Source: Microbacterium hydrocarbonoxydans
GTDB lineage: Bacteria; Actinomycetota; Actinomycetes; Actinomycetales; Microbacteriaceae
DNA: 64,000 nucleotides
Assembly: GCF_000956475.1 (NCBI RefSeq)
Contig: NZ_JYJB01000010.1
Span: 930,001-994,000 of the forward strand
Direction of reading: 5' to 3'
The translations under genes and the position numbers were made by a program. Below the pieces are notes generated by a model that did not search any database, had not been told where the DNA came from, and saw only the letters and a program-made list of their open reading frames with translations. Positions 28,577 to 39,542 of the stretch are shown here, piece after piece (positions within the stretch are counted from its first letter, which is position 1; each line of letters begins with the position of its first letter).

Positions 28577-29257
28577 CTAGCCGACGCTCCCGGCACGGTA
28601 GCCCACGCCACGCACCGTCATCACGATCTTCGGGTTGTCGGGGTCGAGCTCCACCTTGGCGCGCAGCCGCTGCACGTGCACGTTGACGAGGCGCGTGTCT
28701 GCCTTGTAGTGATAGCCCCAGACCTGCTCGAGCAGCATCTCGCGCGAGAACACCTGCTGAGGCTTGGACGCGAGCGCGACCAGGAGCTGGAACTCCAGCG
28801 GCGTCAGAGCGATCGGAGTGCTGCCTCGGCGGACCTCGTGCGCGTCGACGTCGACCGTGAGATCACCGACCCGCAGCTGTTCGCTCGCCGTCTGCGGCGC
28901 GGGACGCAGGCGAGTGCGGATGCGGGCGACGAGCTCTTTCGGGTTGAACGGCTTGACGATGTAGTCGTCGGCGCCGACCTCGAGGCCCCGGACGATGTCG
29001 GCCGTGTCGCTGCGTGCCGTCAGCATGATCACCGGCACGCCGGACTCCGCCCTGATGCGCGTGCAGATCTCGATTCCGTCCATGCCGGGCAGCATGAGGT
29101 CGAGCAGCACGAGGTCGGGGCGCTGCGTGCGCCATTCCTCGACGGCACGCGCACCGTCGGCGCAGAACACCGGCTCGAAGCCCTCGGTGCGCAGCACGAT
29201 GCCGATCATCTCAGCGAGCGCGGTGTCGTCGTCGACCACAAGAATGCGTGAGGTCAT
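28577..29257 (-). CDS. mtrA: Response regulator MtrA
   Basis: 226-residue OmpR/PhoB-type regulator. Receiver domain with acidic pocket Asp9/Asp10, phospho-acceptor Asp53 ('DLVLLDLMLPGMDG'), the Thr of 'VIMLTAR' and the Lys of 'IVKPFN'. The winged-helix DNA-binding domain ends with 'VWGYHYKADTRLVNVHVQRLRAKVE' and 'IVMTVRGVGYRAG'. Essential in mycobacteria, where it controls ripA, oriC-linked genes and wall enzymes. ATG 29257 lies seven bases after TAAGGT; an upstream in-frame start at 29305 would place that -10 box inside the gene. Confidence 0.97.
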   Translation of the reverse strand: MTSRILVVDDDTALAEMIGIVLRTEGFEPVFCADGARAVEEWRTQRPDLVLLDLMLPGMDGIEICTRIRAESGVPVIMLTARSDTADIVRGLEVGADDYIVKPFNPKELVARIRTRLRPAPQTASEQLRVGDLTVDVDAHEVRRGSTPIALTPLEFQLLVALASKPQQVFSREMLLEQVWGYHYKADTRLVNVHVQRLRAKVELDPDNPKIVMTVRGVGYRAGSVG

Positions 29258-29264
29258 AAGAGTT

Positions 29265-29270
29265 ACCTTA
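29265..29270 (-). promoter_or_regulatory. -10 box of the mtrA-mtrB-lpqB operon (leaderless)
   Basis: TAAGGT on the minus strand, seven bases from ATG 29257. The spacing again predicts a leaderless message. Confidence 0.55.
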
Positions 29271-29352
29271 TGGCACCGAGTCCCAGGCGTCGGGTGTCTG
29301 CGCATCTTGACCGTGTTATGACACGATGGGAGCGCACGAGGGAGGGAGTGCT

Positions 29353-30765
29353 GTGAGCGGTCAGACCTGGACCCCGGCGCCGAAGAGGGGCATCGTCCCG
29401 CTGCATCCGATGACCTTCGGGATGCTGCTGGGCAAGTCGTTCGCCGCCCTGCGCCACAACCCGAAGGTGCTGTTCGGCTTCGCCGTGCTGGTGCAGCTCG
29501 CGGTCCTGCTGGTGGGCGCGGTCGTGCTGGGGTTCGTGTTCTTCGCGATGTTCTCGCGGTTGCAGACCGTGACCCCGTCCTCCCCCGATTTCGCTCCGAT
29601 CCTCGCTGGCACGCTCGCGGGCATCGGCCTCGCTGTGTTCGTCTTCGGCCTGCTCTCGGTGGCGTTCACGTCGATCGTGCAGGGCCTCGTCGCCGCCGAT
29701 GTCGCCTCGGCGGTGCTCGGCGAGAAGCCCCGGCTCGGCGTGCTGTGGCGCCGGATGGCGCCCGCTTTCTGGCGACTCGCGGGGTTCTCGCTGCTGGCTG
29801 TGGCGGCTTTCGTTGCCGTGTTCCTCATCGTCTTCGGCATCGGCATGGGCGTTGCGGCGAGCGGCGCCGATCCCACTGCGACGGGTGTCACGATGGCGAT
29901 CATCATCCTGGTGCTCGCGATCGGCAGCATCCCGCTCACCGTGTGGCTGAGCACCAAGCTGCTGCTCGTCCCCTCCGTCCTCGTGCTGGAGCGGGCGCGC
30001 TTCAAGGATGCGCTGGTGCGCTCGTGGCGGCTGACCCGCGGCCGATTCTGGGTCGCCTTCGGGGTCGTCTTCATCATCGGCATGATCATGGGCGTCGCCG
30101 TGAACGTCGTGAGCTTTCCGCTGTCGTTCCTCAGCGTCATCATCCAGGGGATCATCACACCCACCGGAGACCCCGAGGTCGGCGCGATCGTCGGAGTCCT
30201 CGTCGTTCTCCTGCTCGGGGAGATCCTCGTCATGATCATCCAGGCGATCTCGCTGGTCGTGCAGAGCACCGCGGGGACCCTCGTCTACCTCGACTCGCGC
30301 ATGCGATATGAGGGTCTCGACCAGGCGCTCATCGCGCACGCGGAGCGCCGCGAGCTGGGCTGGCCGGACGATCAGCTCGGCGACCCGTTCGCGGTCGATC
30401 CCGCACGGGCGGTCTCGAGCGCTCCGCCTCCTGCGCAGATGCCGGACTGGGCGATCGCGCAGGCCGCCTACGCGGCCCAGCAGGGGTATCCGGTGCAGCA
30501 GGGGTATGCGGTGCAGCAGGGGTATCCAGTGCAGCAGGGGTATGCGGTGCAGCAGGGGTATCCAGTGCAGCAGGGATACCCGGCCCAGGAATACCCTGCG
30601 CAGGGATACGCGGCGCCGCAGTCCTCCCCCGCGGCGCAGGGACACCCGGCTCCCGGCTACGCGGCGGCTCCGCCTCCTTATGCTCCCGCTCCCGCATCCG
30701 TGTCTTCGCAGCCGCCGGCCGAACCGCCGGCCGACCCCTGGGCCCCGCCGCCCTCCCACTCGTGA
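29353..30765 (+). CDS. Multi-pass membrane protein with Q-G-Y repeat tail (DUF7847/GPDPase-like membrane domain)
   Basis: 470 residues, first gene of the MoxR locus. About six helices lie between residues 30 and 300 ('VLFGFAVLVQLAVLLVGAVVL', 'FSLLAVAAFVAVFLIVFGIGM', 'WVAFGVVFIIGMIMGVAVNVV', 'VVLLLGEILVMIIQAISLV'), with the cytosolic motif 'FKDALVRSWRLTRGRFW' of the glycerophosphodiesterase-like membrane domain. The C-terminal 140 residues are disordered: a hexapeptide array QQGYPV/QQGYAV followed by Pro/Ala-rich sequence. GTG 29353 is chosen for the GGGAG sites just upstream; ATG 29326 lies too close to the -10-like TATGAC (29317-29322). Stop overlaps the next gene (GTGA). Confidence 0.82.
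   Translation: MSGQTWTPAPKRGIVPLHPMTFGMLLGKSFAALRHNPKVLFGFAVLVQLAVLLVGAVVLGFVFFAMFSRLQTVTPSSPDFAPILAGTLAGIGLAVFVFGLLSVAFTSIVQGLVAADVASAVLGEKPRLGVLWRRMAPAFWRLAGFSLLAVAAFVAVFLIVFGIGMGVAASGADPTATGVTMAIIILVLAIGSIPLTVWLSTKLLLVPSVLVLERARFKDALVRSWRLTRGRFWVAFGVVFIIGMIMGVAVNVVSFPLSFLSVIIQGIITPTGDPEVGAIVGVLVVLLLGEILVMIIQAISLVVQSTAGTLVYLDSRMRYEGLDQALIAHAERRELGWPDDQLGDPFAVDPARAVSSAPPPAQMPDWAIAQAAYAAQQGYPVQQGYAVQQGYPVQQGYAVQQGYPVQQGYPAQEYPAQGYAAPQSSPAAQGHPAPGYAAAPPPYAPAPASVSSQPPAEPPADPWAPPPSHS
30493..30564 (+). repeat. Exact 36-bp tandem duplication encoding QQGYAV/QQGYPV units
   Basis: Two identical 36-base copies (30493-30528 and 30529-30564), each holding two 18-base hexapeptide units. Degenerate 18-base units flank them from about 30478 to 30590. 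In-frame, so copy-number change would alter tail length without a frameshift. Confidence 0.9.
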
Positions 30766-31418
30766 GCGCGATCGGCATGGGCGTCCGCTTCGGCGACGTG
30801 TACGTGCCCGACGGCGATGAGGCGCGCCGGTGGGCCGAAGAGGAGCTCGCGCAGCAGAAGTACGCCGAGGCGAAGCCCACCTGGTTCGACCGGCTCGCCC
30901 AGAGCGTCTGGGACTTCATCGCAGGCCTGTTCAATCCCGAGCGCACCGCGAACGTCGGCCCCAGCGCCCTCATCATCGTGAGCGTCCTGATCGTCGCAGC
31001 GCTCGTGACCGTACTGATCATCTGGGGCAGGCCGCGTCGCTCCCAGGCCGTGCGCGCTGCGCGCACCGCACTTCTCGGAGCCGAGGACGACCGCACGGCC
31101 GCCCAGCTGCGCGCCGACGCCGGACGTCTGGCCGCGGCGGGCGACTGGGATGAGGCCACCGTGCTCCGGTTCCGCGCCCTGGCTCGCGGACTCCTGGAAA
31201 GGGACCTGATCGATCCCGCGCCCGGCGCGACGGCTCAGGCGATCGCCCGCGAGGTCGGCGCCGTGTTCCCCGCCGAAGCCGCGCCCGTCCGCGCGGCGGC
31301 GGTGTCCTTCGACGACGTCCGCTACCTTCGCCACCCTGCGACCGCGGACACGTACGCCCAGCTTGCGGCGACCGACGATCGGCTCTCGGCACTGCGCCTG
31401 GGGGCGGTGCCCGCGTGA
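30762..31418 (+). CDS. DUF4129-domain membrane protein
   Basis: 218 residues. A cytosolic or loop region (1-65, 'WAEEELAQQKYAEAKPTWFDRL'), one helix ('ALIIVSVLIVAALVTVLIIWG', about 69-89), then the DUF4129 helical domain with its hallmark 'GDWDEATVLRFRALARGLLERDLIDPAPGATAQAIAREVG'. DUF4129 proteins are partners of transglutaminase-like or MoxR/DUF58 systems. GTG overlaps the preceding stop and its own stop overlaps the DUF4350 start, so the five-gene run 29353-34891 is translationally linked. Confidence 0.9.
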   Translation: MSAIGMGVRFGDVYVPDGDEARRWAEEELAQQKYAEAKPTWFDRLAQSVWDFIAGLFNPERTANVGPSALIIVSVLIVAALVTVLIIWGRPRRSQAVRAARTALLGAEDDRTAAQLRADAGRLAAAGDWDEATVLRFRALARGLLERDLIDPAPGATAQAIAREVGAVFPAEAAPVRAAAVSFDDVRYLRHPATADTYAQLAATDDRLSALRLGAVPA

Positions 31419-32616
31419 CGACCCTCGTTCCCGATTACGTCGCGTCGACCGTCGAGGCGCCCGACAGGAAGACGCGCATCCGCTCCCTTGTCGGCTGGGC
31501 CGTCGTCGTCGCCCTCGTGGTCGGCGGCGCGTTCCTCGCGATCCGCGTCGCCACGACGGCGCCGAGCTGGCACGACGCGCTCGATCCGGAAGGGGTCGGC
31601 GACACGGGGTCGATGGCTCTGGCGGAGATCCTCCGCCGGCAGGGCGTCGAGGTCGAGGTGCACCGCTCGCGCATCGACGCCGCCGCCGCGGTGGACGATG
31701 ACACCACTCTCGTGATGGCGAATCCTGTGACGCTCACCGATGACGGCGTCGAGGAGCTCATCTCCTCCGCCGAGCGCGTCGTCTTCCTCTCCGCCGGCAC
31801 GCACCTGCTGTCCCTCCTGGACATGGGCGACAGCGCCGCCGGGGCCGGCAGCGCCGTCTCTGCGCGATGCGATGTCCCCGAGTTCGCCCAGGTGGGGACG
31901 ATCCGTCCGGATCGCATGTTCGCGCCGGCGGACGGCGTGCAGGGATGCTTCCGCGATTCCGAGGGCGACGGCGCCACGGTGCTGATCGACGACTCGGACG
32001 GGGTCCGCCGTACAGTCGTCGACGGGGCACGGCTGTTCAGCAACGCGCGGCTGGCCGAGGACGGCAACGCCGCTCTGGGCCTCGCCCTGCTGGGCCAGAC
32101 GTCGAAAGTCGTCTGGTACGTGCCGTCCTACGAGGACACCGACATCGAAGCCGAATCGCCGGAGACCCTCGGCACGCTGACGCCCGACTGGCTGACCCCC
32201 GCGATCCTGCTCCTGCTCCTGACGGGGCTCGCCGCGGGCCTGTGGCGCGGGCGCCGCTTCGGTCCGCTCGTCGCGGAGTCGCTGCCGGTGACGGTGCGCG
32301 CCTCCGAGACCATGCACGGCCGGGCCCGCCTCACGGCCCGAGCCGGCGATGCGGCGCACGCGGCCGAGGCCCTGCGCGACGGCAGCAGACGCCGGCTCGC
32401 GAAGCGGCTGGGCCTGGCCGTGACCGCGACGGCCGATGAGATCGCCGACGCGGCCGCCGACCGCCTGCGGATCCCCCGGGGCTCTCTGCAGAATCTGCTG
32501 GCGGGGGATCTCCCCCGCGACGACACCTCACTCATCCTTTACGCACGACAGCTCGCAGAGCTGGAGGCCTCGGTCGACAACTCGCGCGCTCTGCCAGACA
32601 CACCCGGAGGACATTC

Positions 32617-32620
<4 letters not shown>
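31415..32620 (+). CDS. DUF4350-domain membrane protein
   Basis: 401 residues. N-terminal helix (about 29-49), then an extracytoplasmic Rossmann-like DUF4350 domain ('DPEGVGDTGSMALAEILRRQGVEVEVHRS', 'DDTTLVMANPVTLTDDGVEELI'), a second helix near 260-280 and a cytosolic helical tail with 'RASETMHGRARLTARAGDAAHAAEALRDGSRRRLAKRLGL'. This is the expected partner between DUF4129 and MoxR in actinobacteria. Role unknown; the Rossmann-like part resembles ABC-associated IftA/GldG auxiliary domains. Starts GTG with four-base overlap. Confidence 0.9.
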
Positions 32621-33582
<962 letters not shown>

Positions 33583-33583
33583 G

Positions 33584-34891
33584 GTGTTCGTCACCGGCCG
33601 TCTCCCGATCGCTGTCGGCATCGGCGTCGTTCCGCTGGTCCTCGCGGGACTCTCCGGCTTCTCCGGCTATGCCGCGCTGGGGATCTGGGTGCTGCTGTGC
33701 GCCGCCCTGGTCCTGATCGACGTTCTTCTCGCCGCTAGCCCTGCCAGGGTCGTCGTGACGCGCCGCGTCCCTGCGCGCAGTCGCCTCGGCGAGCCGGTGC
33801 CGGTCAGCGTCGCGCTGCACAACATCGGCTCGCGGACGCTCGACGCGGTCATCCGCGACGCCTGGCAGCCCACGGCGGGCGCCCCCGCCGCACGCCAGCG
33901 ACTCAGCATCCCCGCCGGAGAGCGGCGGCGTGTCGACATCCCGCTGATTCCCCGCCGCCGCGGCGAGCTCGTGAGCGAGTTCGTCATGGTGCGCTCCCGC
34001 GGTCACCTGGGGATCGCGGGGCGGCAGGCCAGGCATCGGGTCCGCGGCGCCATCCGAGTGCTGCCCGCGTTCTCCTCGCGCAAGCACCTTCCCTCGCGGC
34101 TCGCACGGCTGCGCGAGCTCGACGGCAACACCAGCATCCAGGTGCGCGGCCAGGGCACCGAATTCGACTCCCTGCGCGAGTACGTGCGGGGCGACGACGT
34201 GCGATCGATCGACTGGCGCGCCACTGCGCGCGCCGGCACCACCATGCTGCGCACCTGGCGCCCTGAGCGCGACCGTCACGTGGTGATCATCATCGACACC
34301 GGCCGCACGGCTGCGGCGCGCGTCGGCGACGGCACAAGGGTCGACGCCGCGCTCGAGGCCACGCTGCTGCTCGCGGCGCTCGCGTCGCGAGCCGGCGACC
34401 ATGTGCACCTTCTCATGTACGACCGCGTCGTCCGGGCCCGAGTCACCGGGGTCGAGGGTGCGGCACTGCTCCCCGCACTGACCGACGCCATGGCACCCGT
34501 GCATGCGCGGCTCGTCGACACCGACTGGACGGGCGCGTTCGCCGCCGTCCGCACCCTCACGACACGCCCCTCGCTGATCGTCGTCCTCACCGCTCAGGAC
34601 GCCGCGGAGTCTGCACGCGGTTTCCTCGGCGCATTCCCCGACGCCTCGCGCGCCACATCGATCCTCGTCGGCTCGGTGACGGATGACGGCGTCGCCGCGC
34701 TCGCTGAGCAGCGTGGGTCGAGAGAGGACATCTACCTCGCCGCAGCCGCCGAGCGGACAATGCGCGATGCGGAGAACGTCGCGGACGCGATCCGCCGCGC
34801 GGGAGGCGAGGCGCTTGCCGCCGACCCCGAGGCGCTCCCGCCCCGCATCGCCGATCGTTATCTCGAGCTGAAGGCGGCCGGTCGGCTCTGA
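33584..34891 (+). CDS. DUF58 (VWA-like) protein
   Basis: 435 residues. Two N-terminal helices (about 7-28 and 30-50), a beta-sandwich region, and the DUF58 core 'GTEFDSLREYVRGDDVRSIDWRATAR' (about 186-211), followed by a VWA-like fold with 'HVVIIIDTGRTAAARVGDGTRVDAAL' (MIDAS-like D-T-G-R; the canonical DxSxS is not intact). Canonical partner of the adjacent MoxR. GTG 33584 starts one base after the MoxR stop. Last gene of the operon; no clear terminator follows. Confidence 0.93.
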   Translation: MFVTGRLPIAVGIGVVPLVLAGLSGFSGYAALGIWVLLCAALVLIDVLLAASPARVVVTRRVPARSRLGEPVPVSVALHNIGSRTLDAVIRDAWQPTAGAPAARQRLSIPAGERRRVDIPLIPRRRGELVSEFVMVRSRGHLGIAGRQARHRVRGAIRVLPAFSSRKHLPSRLARLRELDGNTSIQVRGQGTEFDSLREYVRGDDVRSIDWRATARAGTTMLRTWRPERDRHVVIIIDTGRTAAARVGDGTRVDAALEATLLLAALASRAGDHVHLLMYDRVVRARVTGVEGAALLPALTDAMAPVHARLVDTDWTGAFAAVRTLTTRPSLIVVLTAQDAAESARGFLGAFPDASRATSILVGSVTDDGVAALAEQRGSREDIYLAAAAERTMRDAENVADAIRRAGGEALAADPEALPPRIADRYLELKAAGRL

Positions 34892-34915
34892 GCCTCCGCG
34901 GCAGGCGTGCGAATA

Positions 34916-35008
34916 GTCGGACTTTCGCGACGACACGCCGCACGAGCATCCGTTTCGCCCGGCGCGTCGACCGGTTCTCCGACTTTTCGCACCACCGAGG
35001 GCACGAGC
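34916..35008. repeat. Imperfect ~30-base direct repeat in the DUF58-SpoIIM spacer
   Basis: Two related segments about 60 bases apart in the 130-base spacer: GGACTTTCGCGACGACACGC...GCACGAGC at 34919-34947 and CGACTTTTCGCACCACCGAG...GCACGAGC at 34980-35008. Nothing else coding is seen in this spacer. Origin unknown; could be remnant repeats or sites for a regulator. Confidence 0.4.
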
Positions 35009-35021
35009 CTCGCGTCCGACC

Positions 35022-36014
35022 TCAGCCGGCGACCAGCCGCGGGGTTCCCGCCTCGTACTCGACGAGGTCTCCGGTCTGACCCTGGCGGTGGGCGCGCCCG
35101 CCGATCACGAGCATGTAGATCAGGAACACGGCGAGCGCGGCCGCCCCGATTCCGATCTTCACGGGCCACGGCAGCGACCAGCCCGTGACGAAGCCCTCGA
35201 CGAGTCCGGCCAGGAACAGGCCGAACACGAGTCCGATCGCCACTGTCGCAAGCGATCGCCCCTCGGCCGCCAGTGCCTCTCCGCGCGTGCGACGCCCCGG
35301 GGCGACCCACGCCCAGAACAGGTGGAGTCCTCCGGCGGCGGCGACGAACAGACACGTCAGCTCGAGCATTCCGTGGGGCAGGATGTACAGCAGCATGATG
35401 TCTCCGCGATCGTGCGCGATCATGACCGCCCCCGACACCCCGACGGAGATGGCGTTGTTCATCATGGTCCACACCGGCCAGAACCCGGTCACGCCGAACA
35501 GCACGCACTGGGCGGCGAGCCAGGCGTTGTTCGTCCACACCACACCCATGAAGACCGCCGCCGGATTCTCGGTGTAATACTGCGTGAACTCCTCTTCCGC
35601 GTAGGCGTCGAGAAGATCCGCCGGACCGAGGGCGGCGATCAGCGCCGGGTCGCCGGATATCCAGAAGGCGGTGCCGAACGCGATCGCCAGGAAGACGGCC
35701 GCGATCACGAGCGTCGTCCAGCGGAGCCGGTACAGGGCGGCCGGCAGCTGGAGAGCGAAGAATCGCCCCGCCATGGTGAGGATGCTGTCGGAGGTGCCGG
35801 TGAGCCGGAGCCTTGCGCGCGCGAGCACGGTCGACAGGTACGCGCCCTGCGGAGAATCACCCACCGAGGTCTTCAATTCCGCGAGATCGGCGGATGCTGC
35901 GCGATAGCGAACGATCAGTTCGTCGACACCGGACCCGTCCAGGGACGCGCGGCTGAGCTCATCGAGCCGCTTCCACTCGGCGCGGCGTGCATCTGTCAGC
36001 GCATCGGCATCCAC
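35022..36014 (-). CDS. SpoIIM-like (DUF95) membrane protein
   Basis: 330 residues. Cytosolic N-terminus 'VDADALTDARRAEWKRLDEL' matches the family pattern (acidic, R/E-W-x-R-L-x-x-L), then about six helices from residue 110 on ('TTLVIAAVFLAIAFGTAFWIS', 'NNAISVGVSGAVMIAHDRGDIMLLYILPHGMLEL', 'GLVFGLFLAGLVEGF'). In actinobacteria without endospores it accompanies RDD and MoxR/DUF58 genes (compare Rv3694c). I start at GTG 36014, seven bases after TACAGT on the minus strand; an ATG at 36032 would add six residues and straddle that box. Confidence 0.88.
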   Translation of the reverse strand: MDADALTDARRAEWKRLDELSRASLDGSGVDELIVRYRAASADLAELKTSVGDSPQGAYLSTVLARARLRLTGTSDSILTMAGRFFALQLPAALYRLRWTTLVIAAVFLAIAFGTAFWISGDPALIAALGPADLLDAYAEEEFTQYYTENPAAVFMGVVWTNNAWLAAQCVLFGVTGFWPVWTMMNNAISVGVSGAVMIAHDRGDIMLLYILPHGMLELTCLFVAAAGGLHLFWAWVAPGRRTRGEALAAEGRSLATVAIGLVFGLFLAGLVEGFVTGWSLPWPVKIGIGAAALAVFLIYMLVIGGRAHRQGQTGDLVEYEAGTPRLVAG

Positions 36015-36020
36015 CTGATT

Positions 36021-36027
36021 TACTGTA
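36021..36027. promoter_or_regulatory. Overlapping divergent -10 boxes for the SpoIIM-like and RDD genes
   Basis: TACTGTA reads TACTGT on the plus strand (four bases before ATG 36031) and TACAGT on the minus strand (seven bases before GTG 36014). The two genes cannot easily be transcribed at once from these boxes. Confidence 0.45.
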
Positions 36028-36030
36028 CTC

Positions 36031-36840
36031 ATGTCCGTGCCGATCGATACCGCAGACGAGGTCCTGTCGGGCGAAGCAGTCGTGCTCGATGTGCAGCCGA
36101 TCGGCTTCCTGCTCCGCGCAGCCGGCGCCGCGATCGACATGCTCGTCGGCTACCTCGTGCTGGTGCTGTGGATGTTCCTCCGGCAGTGGATGCTGAATCT
36201 CGGGATCATCGGCGACGCCGTCGATCGGATCGCCAACGTCGTGTCGATCGTCTTCTGCTTCCTCGTGCTCCCGGTGACGGTCGAGATCATCACGAAGGGC
36301 CGCAGCCTCGGCAAGCTCGCTGTGGGAGGACGCATCGTCCGGATCGACGGCGGAGCCATCGGCTTCCGCCACGCGTTCATCCGCGGACTGCTCGGTGTCC
36401 TTGAGGTCTACATGACATTCGGCGGGCTCGCGATCCTCGTCGGCGCGTTCAACGCGCGCTCGCAGCGACTGGGAGACCTGGTCGCAGGCACGTACAGTCA
36501 GCGCGTGCGCACTCCGCGTCTGATGATCTCGGAGCCGGTCCTCCCTCCGGCCCTCCACGGCTGGGCGCAGATCGCCGATGTCGCGCGCATGCCCGACCGG
36601 CTCGCCCGCCGCATCTCGCAGTTCCTGCAGACGGCACCGAACATGGTCCCCGCCGCCCGCTCTCGCGTGGCGCAGAACCTGCTGGCAGAGGCCGCGCCGT
36701 TCGTCTCGCCGATCCCGGCCGCTCCTCCGGAGATGGTGCTCGTGGGCGTCACGGTGCTGCGCCGCGAGCGCGAGCGCCGCGCGCTCGAGTTCGCGAACGC
36801 CCGCACCGAGAAGCTCACCGGTCGCCGCGTCACGCTCTGA
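36031..36840 (+). CDS. RDD-family membrane protein
   Basis: 269 residues. RDD domain: 'FLLRAAGAAIDMLVGYLVLVL' supplies the R and first D, followed by helices at about 60-85 and 115-145; 'KGRSLGKLAVGGRIVRIDGG' and 'RSQRLGDLVAGTY' are typical cytosolic loops. The C-terminal 110 residues are soluble and basic with 'RRISQFLQTAPNMVPAARSRVAQNL', conserved in the actinobacterial RDD partner of SpoIIM-like proteins. Divergent from the SpoIIM-like gene and 22 bases from convergent sahH. Some RDD proteins are Na+/H+ antiporters; no transport evidence here. Confidence 0.9.
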   Translation: MSVPIDTADEVLSGEAVVLDVQPIGFLLRAAGAAIDMLVGYLVLVLWMFLRQWMLNLGIIGDAVDRIANVVSIVFCFLVLPVTVEIITKGRSLGKLAVGGRIVRIDGGAIGFRHAFIRGLLGVLEVYMTFGGLAILVGAFNARSQRLGDLVAGTYSQRVRTPRLMISEPVLPPALHGWAQIADVARMPDRLARRISQFLQTAPNMVPAARSRVAQNLLAEAAPFVSPIPAAPPEMVLVGVTVLRRERERRALEFANARTEKLTGRRVTL

Positions 36841-36861
36841 TCACGCGGCGGCCGACCGGAC

Positions 36862-38307
<1,446 letters not shown>

Positions 38308-38327
38308 CCCCCTATTCTCGCATCACC

Positions 38328-39542
38328 TCAGAACCGGATCGCATCGATGACCTTGACCCGCAGCGCGACGAGCGCGGGTATGAATCCGGCGATCGCGCCG
38401 ACCGCGACCGAGGCGATCAGGCCGATCACCGCCGCGCGCATGGGGAACGGCGGCACGTCCTGAATGCCGGAGAACATCGTGGGAACCACGAGATCGCTGC
38501 GCAGCACCGCCACGACGATCGCGATGCCGATCACGCCGGCGATCGTGGTCGCCACCAGGCTCTCCAGCAGCACCGAGAAGAAGACCCGACCGGAGGAGGC
38601 GCCGAAGGCGCGGCGCACACCGATCTCGCGGACCCGCTGGCGCATCGCGACGAGCTGGATGTTGATCAGGCTGAGGGCGCCGAGGGCGAGGATCACGCCG
38701 GCGATCCCTCCCGTGACGAGTTCGAAGGTCGCCATCGAGTCCTCCGCACCCGGCTGGGCCGCCCAGTCCGTCCGGTTCACCGACACGTCGACCCCGTCTG
38801 GGAGTCCCGCTCGCAGGTCCATCGCGAGCACAGGCCCGATCTCGGTCGCGGCCTGCTTGTCGACCCAGACCTCGTAGACCGGCACGATCCCCTCAGGGAA
38901 GCCGTCGATCCTGGCCGTGTAGGCGTCGTAGAGAACGTCGATCCGCGGCTCCTCGTCCCACGGGCCCTGCCTCGGCGTGACTCCGACGACCTGGTAGCTC
39001 CCTCCCGCGTCGCCGAGCACGGTGAGAACCGGATGCTGCGTGAGCGGCACCCGTCCGATCCGATCCCACAGCGGTTCGCTGATCACGATGGCAGGGGCGA
39101 GCGCGAGCGCGTCGTCGGCCCGGAGCCAGCGGCCCTCGAGGAGCTTCTCACGATGGATGGCGGCGAAGGCCGGATCGAACGCCCGGGTGGGCAGGTCCAT
39201 CACTCCCTCGCTCAGCTGCACGGGCAGTGTGAGGCCCTGAACCGTGCGCGAGACGTGGCTGAACCCGAAGCGCTCGCTCACGCGTTCGAAACGCTCGGAG
39301 AAGTCGTCGACATCGATGGATGCGCCGCTGTCGCTGTACGGCGCGACCGCGATCGTCGCGGCGCGCCCGCCCCACCGGTCGGACTGCTCGGTCTGATACT
39401 GCTTCTGATACTCCGAGAAGGCGATGACGGCCGTGAGAGCGGCGACCGAGACCGCGATGCCGATGAGACTCAGCAGCACGCGCAGCTTGTGCACCCGGAT
39501 CTCCGCCCAGGCGTCGGCGAGCGCGCCGAAGAAGCCGCTCAT
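38328..39542 (-). CDS. FtsX-fold ABC transporter permease (MacB-like)
   Basis: 404 residues: N-terminal helix (about 20-42, 'LRVLLSLIGIAVSVAALTAVI'), a large extracytoplasmic MacB-type domain (about 50-275) and three C-terminal helices ('GVILALGALSLINIQLVAMRQRVREIGVRRAFGASSGRVFF', 'TTIAGVIGIAIVVAVL', 'VIGLIASVAVGAIAGFIPALVALRV'). The 'R-REIGVRRAFGA' loop is the MacB/FtsX hallmark. Its ATG overlaps the stop of the ATPase gene. With the adaptor and ATPase it forms a complete MacA-MacB-type efflux set adapted to a monoderm envelope. Confidence 0.93.
   Translation of the reverse strand: MSGFFGALADAWAEIRVHKLRVLLSLIGIAVSVAALTAVIAFSEYQKQYQTEQSDRWGGRAATIAVAPYSDSGASIDVDDFSERFERVSERFGFSHVSRTVQGLTLPVQLSEGVMDLPTRAFDPAFAAIHREKLLEGRWLRADDALALAPAIVISEPLWDRIGRVPLTQHPVLTVLGDAGGSYQVVGVTPRQGPWDEEPRIDVLYDAYTARIDGFPEGIVPVYEVWVDKQAATEIGPVLAMDLRAGLPDGVDVSVNRTDWAAQPGAEDSMATFELVTGGIAGVILALGALSLINIQLVAMRQRVREIGVRRAFGASSGRVFFSVLLESLVATTIAGVIGIAIVVAVLRSDLVVPTMFSGIQDVPPFPMRAAVIGLIASVAVGAIAGFIPALVALRVKVIDAIRF

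Noticed and set aside
30478..30590. Short regularly spaced repeats considered as a CRISPR array
   Set aside because: The units are contiguous, without spacers, and translate in frame as hexapeptides inside a membrane protein.
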